Assembly: GCF_030068605.1 (NCBI RefSeq)
Contig: NZ_JASJOU010000030.1
Location: 1-41,829 of the forward strand
Reading direction: 5' to 3'
Length of the DNA stretch: 41,829 bases
Source of the DNA: Xanthocytophaga agilis
Lineage (GTDB): Bacteria > Bacteroidota > Bacteroidia > Cytophagales > 172606-1
Shown: piece by piece, positions 8,444 through 18,967 of the stretch
Position numbering within the stretch: position 1 is the stretch's first letter
How the letters are laid out: each line of letters begins with the position of its first letter
Program-made: the position numbers and the translations under genes
Notes under the pieces: generated by a model
Databases searched by the model: none
Told to the model about the DNA's origin: nothing
Seen by the model: the letters and a program-made list of their open reading frames with translations, nothing else

Positions 8444-8450
8444 ACCTTTG
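8420..8450 (+). promoter_or_regulatory. Bacteroidota-type promoter for the first tRNA-Lys gene
   Basis: TTG at 8420-8422, a 20-base spacer and TACCTTTG at 8443-8450 match the Bacteroidota primary sigma factor consensus (TTG, 17-23 bases, TAnnTTTG). The predicted start of transcription, near 8457, lies about 40 bases before the tRNA. It overlaps the 5' end of the divergent BatE-like gene. Confidence 0.55.
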
Positions 8451-8498
8451 CACCGCAATTTACGGAAAAGGGGTAAGAAAAAAAGTAAAAAAGTAAAA

Positions 8499-8571
8499 GA
8501 TTCCGTAGCTCAGCTGGTAGAGCAATACACTTTTAATGTATGGGTCCTGGGTTCGAATCCCAGCGGGATCA
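8499..8571 (+). tRNA. tRNA-Lys (anticodon TTT), copy 1
   Basis: A 73-base cloverleaf without encoded CCA. The acceptor stem GATTCCG pairs with CGGGATC, the D arm is GCTC/GAGC, the anticodon stem ATACA/TGTAT carries the loop CTTTTAA with anticodon TTT, and the T arm is CTGGG-TTCGAAT-CCCAG. The discriminator base is A. It is identical to the copy at 8748. The apparent protein frames through it are artefacts. Confidence 0.97.
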
Positions 8572-8590
8572 CAAGTAAAGTTGCCTGGAG

Positions 8591-8613
8591 CCTGCAAAAG
8601 ACGCAGGTTTTTT
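8591..8613 (+). terminator. Terminator after tRNA-Lys copy 1
   Basis: The stem cctgc/gcagg (8591-8595, 8603-8607) has a 7-base loop and is followed at once by six T residues. It lies 19 bases after the tRNA, so the two tRNA copies appear to be separate transcription units. Confidence 0.8.
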
Positions 8614-8717
8614 AGTTTATCTGATTCAAGTGTTACTTGAACTGGGGAAGTAGTACGTCATTGGTTTGTTAAGAATCTAAGAATTGCATTTGGGCTATAA
8701 ATAATAATGTAGTCTAT

Positions 8718-8745
8718 TTGAAAGAAAGTGCTTGAAAGAAAGTGC
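8718..8745. repeat. Perfect 14-base tandem duplication before the second tRNA-Lys
   Basis: The unit ttgaaagaaagtgc occurs twice with no gap (8718-8731 and 8732-8745), ending two bases before the second tRNA. It sits where the leader or promoter of that tRNA should be. No TAnnTTTG element with correct spacing was found here. Confidence 0.85.
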
Positions 8746-8747
8746 CA

Positions 8748-8820
8748 GATTCCGTAGCTCAGCTGGTAGAGCAATACACTTTTAATGTATGGGTCCTGGG
8801 TTCGAATCCCAGCGGGATCA
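8748..8820 (+). tRNA. tRNA-Lys (anticodon TTT), copy 2
   Basis: The 73 bases are identical to the tRNA at 8499-8571, with the same cloverleaf, anticodon TTT and no encoded CCA. The flanking sequences differ between copies apart from a couple of bases, so only the tRNA unit is conserved. It is followed two bases later by a strong terminator. Confidence 0.97.
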
Positions 8821-8822
8821 CT

Positions 8823-8861
8823 AAAAAAGCTCTGAAGACATTGTTTTCAGAGCTTTTTTTA
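8823..8861 (+). terminator. Terminator after tRNA-Lys copy 2
   Basis: A perfect 14-base stem (8823-8836 with 8846-8859, core gctctgaa/ttcagagc) with a 9-base loop ends in a T run. It may also serve the opposite strand because the outer stem is A/T tract. Confidence 0.93.
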
Positions 8862-9006
8862 TACCCTTCTTTAAAAGCAATATTTGTTTTATGGAGAAAT
8901 TCTAACAGTACTATTTCTGGTTTGAAAATAACAAAAAAATAAATAGTATATACGTTCCAGCAGCAGACAAGGGTCGTTGTATATATGGTTCAAAAGAGCA
9001 ACCTTG

Positions 9007-10056
9007 TTACTTGTTTTCTTGTTTAATTGCAGGAATAATATATTTCAGGATTATCTCGAAAGGAAGCTTACCTCTCCAGTTGCCATAATTGCTACCTGTA
9101 AACACCATTGTTAGATTATATTCTGGAAGCAACATCATATATTGTCCACCATTTCCAGAAGCAAATAAGATTTCCGTATTGATATCTTTGTATTTCAAAT
9201 TCTCTCTGTACCAGAAGAACCCATAACGTGCACTTTCATATTTTGCGTTTGGGATTCTGGAATAGCGGGTAAATGAAAAATCAATGATAATGTGGCAATT
9301 TGTAGATAGCTTTATCCAGTCTGTGCTTATAATCTGTTTGCCTTTCCAATTCCCATTGTTTTGGACCAAATATATGATTTTGAGCATGTCTGTAGGCTTC
9401 ATGTAAAAGGAGCCTGCGGTCATACCTTGGCCTTTGGGTGATATGGTCCATTTATAATCATTGATTCCTAAAGGTTGAAAAAGATTTACTTTTGCAAATT
9501 CCATAACGGTCATTCCACTAGCCCTTGCTATGATTTCTCCTACAAGCATGGGTTCATTGGAATTATAAGACCAGTTTAGTCCTGGCTCTCTAACTAAGTC
9601 AACTCCCAGGCAGTAGGATACCCAATCTTCGGTTTTAGACATTTCCTCTTCGCATTCCGGTCCCATACCATAAAACTCTTCGCAGTTTAATCCTGAGCGC
9701 ATTTCTAATAGATTTCGAACACTGATATTGCGTTTGGCTTCGTTTTTAAGTTCAGGAAAAAAACGCCCTAGTTTGTCATCAAGTGAAATTAGTTTTTTGT
9801 CGATGGCAATTCCTGCCAAAAGACTTGTTATGGATTTAAAAGATGAGCGCATGTCGTGTTGACTGTCTTTTTTAAATTCATTAAAATATTCCTCTATAAT
9901 AATCTTATCGCCATGTTCAACTACAATAGCATCAATCTTAGGGTATATTTTGCTGGCTATTTTGGCTTTTAACTCTTCAACGAGTGAATTATTTACTTGC
10001 TGTGCCTGGCAGTTTACAAATAGTAAAATCAAGACAGCAAAACATATAGGTTTCAT
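9007..10056 (-). CDS. Exported serine hydrolase of the class C beta-lactamase family
   Basis: The 349-residue product has a signal peptide (MKPICFAVLILLFVNCQAQ; the Cys lacks a good lipobox) and a beta-lactamase/transpeptidase-like hydrolase domain. The SxxK nucleophile motif is SSFK (Ser71, Lys74) and the second motif is in WSYNSNEP (Tyr164). Family sequences LLEMRSGL and MKPTDMLKI are present, and SGNGGQYMMLLPE takes the place of the third (KTG/HxG) motif. Such proteins are usually esterases, D-amino acid peptidases or penicillin-binding protein-like hydrolases, not true beta-lactamases. The substrate is unknown. It stands alone, with 216 gene-free bases upstream. Confidence 0.9.
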   Translation of the reverse strand: MKPICFAVLILLFVNCQAQQVNNSLVEELKAKIASKIYPKIDAIVVEHGDKIIIEEYFNEFKKDSQHDMRSSFKSITSLLAGIAIDKKLISLDDKLGRFFPELKNEAKRNISVRNLLEMRSGLNCEEFYGMGPECEEEMSKTEDWVSYCLGVDLVREPGLNWSYNSNEPMLVGEIIARASGMTVMEFAKVNLFQPLGINDYKWTISPKGQGMTAGSFYMKPTDMLKIIYLVQNNGNWKGKQIISTDWIKLSTNCHIIIDFSFTRYSRIPNAKYESARYGFFWYRENLKYKDINTEILFASGNGGQYMMLLPEYNLTMVFTGSNYGNWRGKLPFEIILKYIIPAIKQENK

Positions 10057-10272
10057 AAAGTATGGCTATTATTGGTCGATTATAAAATGTGAAAGTCAAG
10101 GTTAGGTACTAAGAGGATGCAATTTGAATAAGATAGGTTGCATGATTTTCTGATATAATCTCAATAATCTTTCTATCCATTTGAGGAATATACACCTGTT
10201 ATAGGTTTTGTTGTAACTTGTTGCAGAGTTACTTATTGATATTTTTATACTTCAATTTTAAAGAGGATTGTT

Positions 10273-10812
10273 ATGAATAAAAGAAATCTTGTATTTATTG
10301 CCACAAGTATAGATGGATATATTGCAGACAAAGATGGTGGAATAGATTGGCTTCATTCAGTCCCTAATCCAGACAACGAAGGCATGGGATACAGTGAATT
10401 TATGTCTCGTATTGATGCGATTGTAATGGGACGTAAAACGTTTGAAGTAGTTTGTGGATTTGATATAGAGTGGCCTTATCAAAAGCCTGTTTTTGTTTTA
10501 AGTAACAGTATGGTAAGTGTCCCTAATAAATATAAGGATAAAGTGTCGTTAGTGAAGGGAGAATTGAGAGAGGTTTTAGGTGAAATTCATAGAAGAGGAT
10601 TTTATACCCTATACATTGATGGTGGAGTAACAATTCAAAGCTTCTTAAAAGAAGATCTGATTGATGAAATGACAATCACGCTTATTCCTTATCTATTGGG
10701 TGGAGGTGTTCCATTATTCTCAGATCTTTCTGAACAGTTATCATTCAGATGTATTGATACAAAAATCTTTCTAAGTAAAGTTGTTCAGAATCATTTTTTG
10801 CGAGAAAGATAA
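10273..10812 (+). CDS. Dihydrofolate reductase/RibD C-terminal family reductase
   Basis: The 179-residue protein begins RNLVFIATSIDGYIADKDGGIDWL, the NADPH-binding and substrate-cleft signature of the DHFR-like RibD_C family (YyaP/YwjB type). DAIVMGRKTFE, PVFVLSNS, YIDGGVTIQSFL and ITLIPYLLGGGVPLF follow in normal order over the full length. The start ATG has a purine-rich Shine-Dalgarno-like aaagagg upstream. Members reduce pteridine- or pyrimidine-like substrates with NADPH, but most, like this one, have no proven substrate. It is a single gene convergent with katG. Confidence 0.93.
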   Translation: MNKRNLVFIATSIDGYIADKDGGIDWLHSVPNPDNEGMGYSEFMSRIDAIVMGRKTFEVVCGFDIEWPYQKPVFVLSNSMVSVPNKYKDKVSLVKGELREVLGEIHRRGFYTLYIDGGVTIQSFLKEDLIDEMTITLIPYLLGGGVPLFSDLSEQLSFRCIDTKIFLSKVVQNHFLRER

Positions 10813-10861
10813 TGTGTTATGCGTGTAAGATAGTTCAAATGCTGGTTTTAAGGAAGGCAAT

Positions 10862-10895
10862 AAAAAAGGGGCATCAAATCACGATACCCCCTTTT
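10862..10895 (-). terminator. katG terminator
   Basis: The stem aaaagggg (10864-10871) with cccctttt (10888-10895), extended by catc/gata across one mismatch, is followed on the minus strand by T-rich sequence (TTTTTTATTG). It lies about 43 bases after the katG stop and between convergent genes. Confidence 0.82.
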
Positions 10896-10937
10896 GGTTA
10901 TTATTCATTAATAATGGATCACAAATTTGATTTACAA

Positions 10938-13554
<2,617 letters not shown>

Positions 13555-14388
13555 ATGAGCAAAGTTTGGTTTATCACAGGTGCATCCAGAGGTATTGGAG
13601 CAGAAATTGTAAAAGTAGCATTAGCAACAGGAAACAAAGTAGTTGCCACTGGACGTAATACAGAAACAATTACAAATACATTTGGCAATTCAGAAAATTT
13701 TCTTGCTTTAAGACTTGATGTTACAAAAGAAGAGGATGCTGCTAAGGCTGTACAAGCAGCAGTTGATAGGTTTGGGCGAATTGATGTATTGGTCAATAAT
13801 GCTGGGTATGCATTGTTTGGGGCTGTGGAAGAATTAAGTGATGAAGAAGTAAAAAAGCAATTTGACACAAATGTATTTGGATTGCTTAATGTGACAAGAG
13901 CTGTTTTACCAGTTATGCGTAAACAAAGGTTCGGACATATCTTCAATATTTCTTCTACAAGCGGTTTGGTTGGTTTTGCCGCTTCATCAGCATATTGTGC
14001 AACAAAGTTTGCTGTAGAAGGTATTAGTGAGAGCTTGTATCATGAAGTACAGCCACTGGGTATCAAAGTTACTATTATTGAACCAGGTGCATTTCGTTCA
14101 GGTTTTTTGAGCACGGAATCTTCTGTTTCTTCCATAATGAATATTGATGATTATAAGGGAACAGCAGGAATAGTTCGTGAGTATATTAGACAACTAAATA
14201 ATGCCCAACCGGGTAATCCTGTGAAACTTGCTGCTGCATTATTGACTCTGGCTGATGAAACGCATCCTCCGCTAAGATTTGTAGCAGGTACAGATGCTGT
14301 TGCTCTTATGGATACATTGTATGAATCCAGAATGAAAGAGTATCAGCAATGGCGTTCATTGTCTGCCTCATTAGGATATGATAGTTAG
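13555..14388 (+). CDS. Short-chain dehydrogenase/reductase (SDR, classical)
   Basis: The 277-residue NAD(P)-dependent oxidoreductase has the Rossmann motif TGASRGIG (residues 8-15), NNAG at 81-84, a catalytic Ser in NISSTSG, and YCATK with Tyr147 and Lys151. GTDAVALMDTLYESRMKEYQQW near the end resembles the extended-length SDRs of this subgroup. The ATG at 13555 is preferred to a TTG two codons upstream. The substrate is unknown. The AraC-type regulator starts 61 bases after the stop on the same strand, so the two are probably co-transcribed and the regulator may control this gene (inference). Confidence 0.95.
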   Translation: MSKVWFITGASRGIGAEIVKVALATGNKVVATGRNTETITNTFGNSENFLALRLDVTKEEDAAKAVQAAVDRFGRIDVLVNNAGYALFGAVEELSDEEVKKQFDTNVFGLLNVTRAVLPVMRKQRFGHIFNISSTSGLVGFAASSAYCATKFAVEGISESLYHEVQPLGIKVTIIEPGAFRSGFLSTESSVSSIMNIDDYKGTAGIVREYIRQLNNAQPGNPVKLAAALLTLADETHPPLRFVAGTDAVALMDTLYESRMKEYQQWRSLSASLGYDS

Positions 14389-14449
14389 TAATCTACTTAG
14401 AAGAGTGAGTGTGCTTAATTTTAGCTGTTTTTATTTCTCTGGTTTGAAA

Positions 14450-15370
14450 ATGGATGAAGAGATGAATGAAATACATACAATACATTCGGTTGCGGAAGCC
14501 CATCGTTTTTTCGGATTACCAAAACCTATGCATCCCTTGGTCAGTGTTATAAAATTTGAGAATGTTAATTTTACTGTAAGCAATATGTGGAAACGTTTTA
14601 CTAACAATTTATACACAATTGCTATTAAAAAGGGAAGTAACGGAAAAATGAAGTATGGGCAGAGTATGTATGATTTTGATGAAGGCATTATGACACTGAC
14701 AGGTCCCAGACAAGTATTCTCTATTAGAGATATACAGGATATAGTGGTTTCAGGCTATCTGCTTACTTTTCATCCGGATTTTATTCAAGCCTATCCATTG
14801 GCAAAAATTATTAATAAGTATGGTTTCTTTTCATATGCTACTAATGAAGCTTTGTTTCTTTCAGATAAAGAAGAGCAAATCATTCTGGATTTGATGAAGG
14901 CTATCGAGCAAGAGTACAATGCCAATATTGATAAGTTTAGTCAGGATGTAATGGTGGCTAATATTGATTTACTCTTAATCCATGTAGACAGGTATTACAA
15001 TCGTCAGTTTATCACCCGAAAAAATCTGCATAACGATATTTTATCCAGAATCGATAGTTTATTAGACGACTACCTTACTAACGAGTCAAAAGAACACAAT
15101 GGCTTGCCTACTGTACAGTTTTTAGCTGATAACTTGGCTGTATCTCCTACTCATCTCAGCGATTTGCTAAAAAATGCTACAGGACTTACTAGTTTACAAT
15201 ATATCCATATGAAATTGATTGACAAAGCGAAGGAATTGCTTGCTACTACTAATCTTTCTGTTAGTGAAATAGCCTTTCAGTTAGGATTTGAATATGCGCA
15301 GTCCTTTAATAAACTATTCAAGAATAAGACCAAAGTGACACCGCTCGAATTCAGACAATCTTTTAACTAG
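14450..15370 (+). CDS. AraC-family transcriptional regulator
   Basis: The C-terminal third contains the double helix-turn-helix: LADNLAVSPTHLSDLLKNATG, then a linker helix and LSVSEIAFQLGFEYAQSFNKLFKNKT, ending with TPLEFRQSF, the AraC/XylS signature. The N-terminal part (about 200 residues) is a cupin-like ligand domain with YDFDEGIMTLTGPRQVF and VVSGYLLTFHPDFI, as in regulators of the AraC/RhaS type common in Bacteroidota. The frame could begin at 14378 and overlap the SDR gene by 11 bases, but the extra 24 residues (LLRRVSVLNFSCFYFSG) look like noise, so the ATG at 14450 is chosen (306 residues). It follows the SDR gene and probably regulates it or itself. Confidence 0.93.
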   Translation: MDEEMNEIHTIHSVAEAHRFFGLPKPMHPLVSVIKFENVNFTVSNMWKRFTNNLYTIAIKKGSNGKMKYGQSMYDFDEGIMTLTGPRQVFSIRDIQDIVVSGYLLTFHPDFIQAYPLAKIINKYGFFSYATNEALFLSDKEEQIILDLMKAIEQEYNANIDKFSQDVMVANIDLLLIHVDRYYNRQFITRKNLHNDILSRIDSLLDDYLTNESKEHNGLPTVQFLADNLAVSPTHLSDLLKNATGLTSLQYIHMKLIDKAKELLATTNLSVSEIAFQLGFEYAQSFNKLFKNKTKVTPLEFRQSFN

Positions 15371-15474
15371 GCTCTCATGCTTACCAATACACAGATGTTT
15401 GTTTTAAAGGTTAGTTCTCTTGAATAAAACCTGCCGGCTATGTATTGTAAATATCTCCTGTAACTTTCTTTTAA

Positions 15475-16114
15475 TTATAGGGGAAGTGATCTTTTGTAAT
15501 TGTCTGTTTTAATGTGGTAGTCATTCTCTGTAGTATAAAATGTAATAGAAACCAAAAGATTAGGGTCTTGAAATGTGGGTAGTCTAGGAAAATCATTTGG
15601 TGTAGTTTCGCTTACCTTAGAGAAGGTATATTACTAGCTATCAACTCAAGAAATGGCAAGCATTGCGTGTTTGAATACTTTTATTAATTCTGGAAGGCAT
15701 GTATTGGCAATATAATAATCTATAATAGCTAGCTTGTGGACTGTGATAAGACTGGCTGAATCAATTCCTATAATAGTGCTGAACAGTTGATCTCCTATCT
15801 ATAAAGGTCTGAGCAGATGAACATTATCTGAATTGATCATCATTGCGTCAGTGCCTGGCCCGAATTTTTCCAACTATTGCCTGTCATGTAGAAATCGTTA
15901 AGAAAGTTAACCGTTTTTGCATGTCAGAAAATCCTCTTAACCATACAAACTGATCAGGCTGATCTACTACTATAAATTCTCCTGGTATATACTCATCTAA
16001 TTGTTGCATTTTTTCTACAAAGTGTGTATCAAAATATTCTACAAAACGATTTATTGTATTTGGCTTGAGTAGATAGTTTCGAATTTCAAGCACTTTTATT
16101 AACTGATTTGTCAT
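15475..16114 (-). pseudogene. Decayed NIPSNAP-family gene (frameshifts and stops)
   Basis: The first 76 codons from the ATG at 16114 read like a NIPSNAP protein (VLEIRNYLLKPNTINRFVEYF, FVWLRGFSDMQKRL). The frame then breaks near 15893-15902 by an apparent one-base loss; in the next frame the family sequence resumes as DFYMTGNSWKNSGQALTQ. A second break near 15835-15848 leads to MMINSDNVHLLRPL. After an in-frame stop near 15800 the same frame continues through further stops (near 15640) to TTPNDFPRLPTFQDPNLLVS, the usual C-terminal NIPSNAP motif, and ends at 15475. The total of about 213 codons equals a normal family member. This is therefore an inactivated gene of the dimeric alpha-beta-barrel NIPSNAP family; its former role is unknown. 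Confidence 0.85.
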
Positions 16115-16597
16115 AAGAATTTAGATTGAAATTACTTCTCATTTTGTGGGAAGATGCAGGAAGACAAAGAAGATACATAAGAAATATTCGATAATATACA
16201 AAAAAGTATAAGGATAAGATATCTCATCTTCAATTAGATATCTTAGTTAATAATGAAAAATAGGTACTAGGATACTATTTTAAAAATATCAAATTCCTGT
16301 AGAATATGTACATGTAACACATGAGATAAAGAGATGTCTGGTATAAATATTGTGTTTTAGCTGTGGATTATATAAACAAATTTATATGATGTTGCTGGAT
16401 TTTGTAATAGATAGTTTGTATACTTGATGCCTAACGTACTTGAATCTCTATAGAATGCTGTTACTATCCTATAGATATACAATAATGCTATATAACCAAC
16501 CTATTTTTCGGAATAATTTTTGGCTGTCCTATTGCCTTTCAAACCATTTACATGCACCAAATAGAATATCGGTTTTGAGCTTTTCTACTAATTGTGA
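16115..16597. other. Gene-free region upstream of the CHASE3 kinase, with an AT-rich dyad
   Basis: There is no plausible coding frame. A perfect 10-base inverted repeat, taagatatct (16215-16224) and agatatctta (16236-16245), with an 11-base spacer lies about 100 bases upstream of the NIPSNAP pseudogene start and 350 bases upstream of the kinase. No consensus promoter with proper spacing was found. Confidence 0.5.
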
Positions 16598-18223
16598 ATG
16601 ATTGCATTTTCTAATACATTCCGAATCATTCTGATAATCACCTTGTCAGTAGTGTTGGGAATAGGTGTGCTTGCTTATTTCCGCTTTCAGTCCTATCGTG
16701 AACAAACAGGATGGGTGATCCATACTCATCATGTTATTGAGACTGGTGAAAGGATGTTTTCATGTCTGAAAGATATTCAGATTGGTCAACGGGGATATCT
16801 GCTCGGTGGAGATACATACTTTCTAACTCCCTATCATCAGGCAATGGATTCTCTGCCTGTGAAGCTAATAGAACTGACATCTTTGACCCGTGATAATAGT
16901 ACGCAACAGAAGCGAATTGCTACGTTACAATCTATTATAAAGCCAATGCTTGCAGACATTGAACGCAGTATAAATGATAAGAGAGAAGGAAACACTCAGA
17001 ATGTAGAACTTTATCTGGCCGCTGGACTTAGTAAGCCACAAATGGATAAAGTAAGATTGTATGTTTCTATTATTCTGGAAGAGGAGCGGCAATTATTAGC
17101 AAAACGCATGCAACTTCAGCGTCAGGAAAGCCACTATACAGAATGGGTGATTTATATAATCATAGGATGTTTTATTACCTATATGTTATTTACATTCTGG
17201 CAGATTCGTCGGCAGTTGATTGCAAAGTACCATGCCTCTCAGGAATTGCATAGACTTAATCATGAATTAGGAGCTGCCAATGAAGAATTAGCGGCTGCTA
17301 ATGAGGAGATGGCGGCCGCTAATGAGGAAATGGTAGCTATGAATGAAGAACTGACCTCTACAAATGAACAACTAATCGTCAATAGCAATACTTTACTGGC
17401 AACTAATCAGGAGTTAAATCAACTCAAAAACGAATTACAGGATCGGGTTGCAGAACGCACGCGTGTATTGGAACAAACTCTACTGGAGTTAAAGGAACGC
17501 AATCACGAACTGGATAACTATGTATACAAAGTATCACATGATCTGAGAGCACCTTTGGCTTCTATATTGGGATTACTACAGTTAGTAGATATGGAGATGG
17601 TTAACAAAGTTCCTTCCGTAGAACAGATAAAGACATACATGGAACTGATACAGAACCGGGTACATAAAGCGGATCAGTTTGTACAATCTGTACTGATGCA
17701 TTCCAAATCACTCAATCTTACTATACAACCTAAAACAATCGATTTTTTAGATTTGATTCGTGAAAGCTATAGTGAACTACAGTATATGAAAAATGCCACC
17801 ACGATTGATTTGCAGATAGAGATTGATGAAGATGCTGTATTTCAGTCAGATGAATTGTTTATTGGAGCGGTTATAAAAAATTTCCTTTCCAATGCTATTA
17901 AATACCAGGATACTGCCAAGTCGCATGCATATGTAAGATTTGAGATACAGACAAATGCCAGGGAAGCAATTATTCATATTAAAGACAATGGTATTGGTAT
18001 TGAAGATCAATATCAGAGCCAGATTTTTAATATGTTTTTTAGAGCAACTGCACAATCAGATGGTTCAGGGTTAGGATTATATATAGTACGTCAGATTATA
18101 ACCCGACTGGGTGGGTCCCTAAAAATGGAGAGTCGTTGGGGTAAAGGGACTATGTTTACAATTACTTTGCCTAATCTTCGGCAGGACATGACCGTAAAAA
18201 CAGAGTTGGAACATACCGAATGA
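16598..18223 (+). CDS. CHASE3-domain sensor histidine kinase
   Basis: The 541-residue membrane kinase has TM1 at about residues 9-28, an extracytoplasmic CHASE3 four-helix domain (about 35-180, with the family motif IQIGQRGYLLGGD), TM2 at about 182-202 and a long coiled coil (205-305) containing five heptads of the type AANEELA. A HisKA domain follows with YKVSHDLRAPL (phosphoacceptor His314). HATPase_c has an N box NFLSNAIKY (about Asn432), G1 DNGIGI (463-468) and G2 GSGLGLYIV (about 489-497). It ends in a normal catalytic domain and has no attached receiver. A receiver-only gene lies convergent 19 bases away, but being on the opposite strand it is not co-transcribed. The signal sensed is unknown. 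Confidence 0.96.
   Translation: MIAFSNTFRIILIITLSVVLGIGVLAYFRFQSYREQTGWVIHTHHVIETGERMFSCLKDIQIGQRGYLLGGDTYFLTPYHQAMDSLPVKLIELTSLTRDNSTQQKRIATLQSIIKPMLADIERSINDKREGNTQNVELYLAAGLSKPQMDKVRLYVSIILEEERQLLAKRMQLQRQESHYTEWVIYIIIGCFITYMLFTFWQIRRQLIAKYHASQELHRLNHELGAANEELAAANEEMAAANEEMVAMNEELTSTNEQLIVNSNTLLATNQELNQLKNELQDRVAERTRVLEQTLLELKERNHELDNYVYKVSHDLRAPLASILGLLQLVDMEMVNKVPSVEQIKTYMELIQNRVHKADQFVQSVLMHSKSLNLTIQPKTIDFLDLIRESYSELQYMKNATTIDLQIEIDEDAVFQSDELFIGAVIKNFLSNAIKYQDTAKSHAYVRFEIQTNAREAIIHIKDNGIGIEDQYQSQIFNMFFRATAQSDGSGLGLYIVRQIITRLGGSLKMESRWGKGTMFTITLPNLRQDMTVKTELEHTE
17273..17377 (+). repeat. Five 21-base units coding AANEE heptads in the kinase linker
   Basis: Within the kinase gene, units of 21 bases encode AANEELA, AANEEMA, AANEEMV, AMNEELT and STNEQLI (residues 226-260), with Asn at every seventh position. 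The repeat forms part of the signalling coiled coil. The units are similar enough in DNA to allow slippage by whole heptads. Confidence 0.85.
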
Positions 18224-18242
18224 CTAGCTGATTATTAGTTCA

Positions 18243-18629
18243 CTAGGTAAACGCAGGTAACTTTTTCAAAAGATTAAGCAGCGCTTCTGTCGTAGTCGGT
18301 TTCTGGAAGAATGTAGTTGTACCACCCAGTATCAGTGCATTGGTTGTAGCTAAACTGGCATTTGGGCAGAAACCAACTATAGGAAGTAATTCTCCTGACT
18401 GCAACAACCGTAATTGCCTGAGAAGATCCAGGCTTTCTCCTTCTGACATTTCACTATCCAAAAGAAGTAATGAAACAGTATTTTCCTGTTCCAGAAAACG
18501 CAATAACTCTTCCTTTTCCATGAAAATGTAGTATGTCCAGTTGGGAAAGTTTTGTTGTAAGATGGATTGTAAAGTAGCGATCTCGTCTTTATTACTTTTC
18601 AGAACCAATAAACGAAAAGAGGAGGGCAT
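18243..18629 (-). CDS. Single-domain receiver protein with atypical acidic pocket
   Basis: The 128-residue protein has the size and pattern of a lone response-regulator receiver: the first strand FRLLVLKSNKDE, the phosphoacceptor loop LLLLDSEMSEG (Asp58) and the conserved Lys in TFFQKPTT (Lys110). The acidic pair that normally follows the first strand and binds magnesium is replaced by Lys-Ser-Asn, and the conserved Ser/Thr after the fourth strand is not obvious (PIVGFCPNA). It may be phosphorylated poorly or act as a pseudo-receiver. No output domain is attached. It is convergent with the CHASE3 kinase, a natural but unproven partner. Confidence 0.82.
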   Translation of the reverse strand: MPSSFRLLVLKSNKDEIATLQSILQQNFPNWTYYIFMEKEELLRFLEQENTVSLLLLDSEMSEGESLDLLRQLRLLQSGELLPIVGFCPNASLATTNALILGGTTTFFQKPTTTEALLNLLKKLPAFT

Positions 18630-18967
18630 TTAGTTTATAAATAGACTTTACGTGTAGCAGGACCTTGACTGTATGAAGAATAGCTGAGTGGCTGCTAAGG
18701 TACATAAAATTAATCATACATGGTTTAGTGGTCAATGCAGGAGGTTATATGTTTGTTACTGTCTTACTAATAAATTATAAGTAAATATTTTCAGCTAGCA
18801 AAGGGATATATGTTAGATTTGGGAATATTTATTTTGCCCTGCTGCAACAAGTGAAAAGTAGGACTTGAATACTATATAGTTGATAATGTGTATTATACAA
18901 ATAAATCACTGTCGTATTTTTAATAATGTGACAGTGATTTATGCATTAAAGTAGACTCACCACTTCT
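18630..18967. other. Gene-free region between receiver and LLM genes
   Basis: No coding frame was seen. Apart from the hairpin at 18902-18941 the sequence is AT-rich; it should hold the promoter of the receiver gene, but no consensus promoter was recognised. Confidence 0.5.
18902..18941 (-). terminator. Terminator of the LLM oxidoreductase gene
   Basis: A perfect 12-base stem (taaatcactgtc, 18902-18913, with gacagtgattta, 18930-18941) and 16-base loop lies 27 bases after the stop at 18968 and is followed on the minus strand by TTTGTA. The T tract is short. Confidence 0.75.

Noticed and set aside
8397-8942. Plus-strand frames reading DSVAQLVEQYTFNVWVLGSNPSGIT
   Set aside because: These are translations through the two tRNA-Lys genes, a well-known annotation artefact, not proteins.
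9007-10056. Serine hydrolase as an antibiotic-resistance beta-lactamase
   Set aside because: The SxxK and Tyr motifs fit the broad class C-like hydrolase family, but the third motif is atypical and nothing shows beta-lactam activity.
17273-17377. AANEE repeats as a CRISPR-like or mobile repeat
   Set aside because: They are in frame, encode coiled-coil heptads and lie inside the kinase gene.
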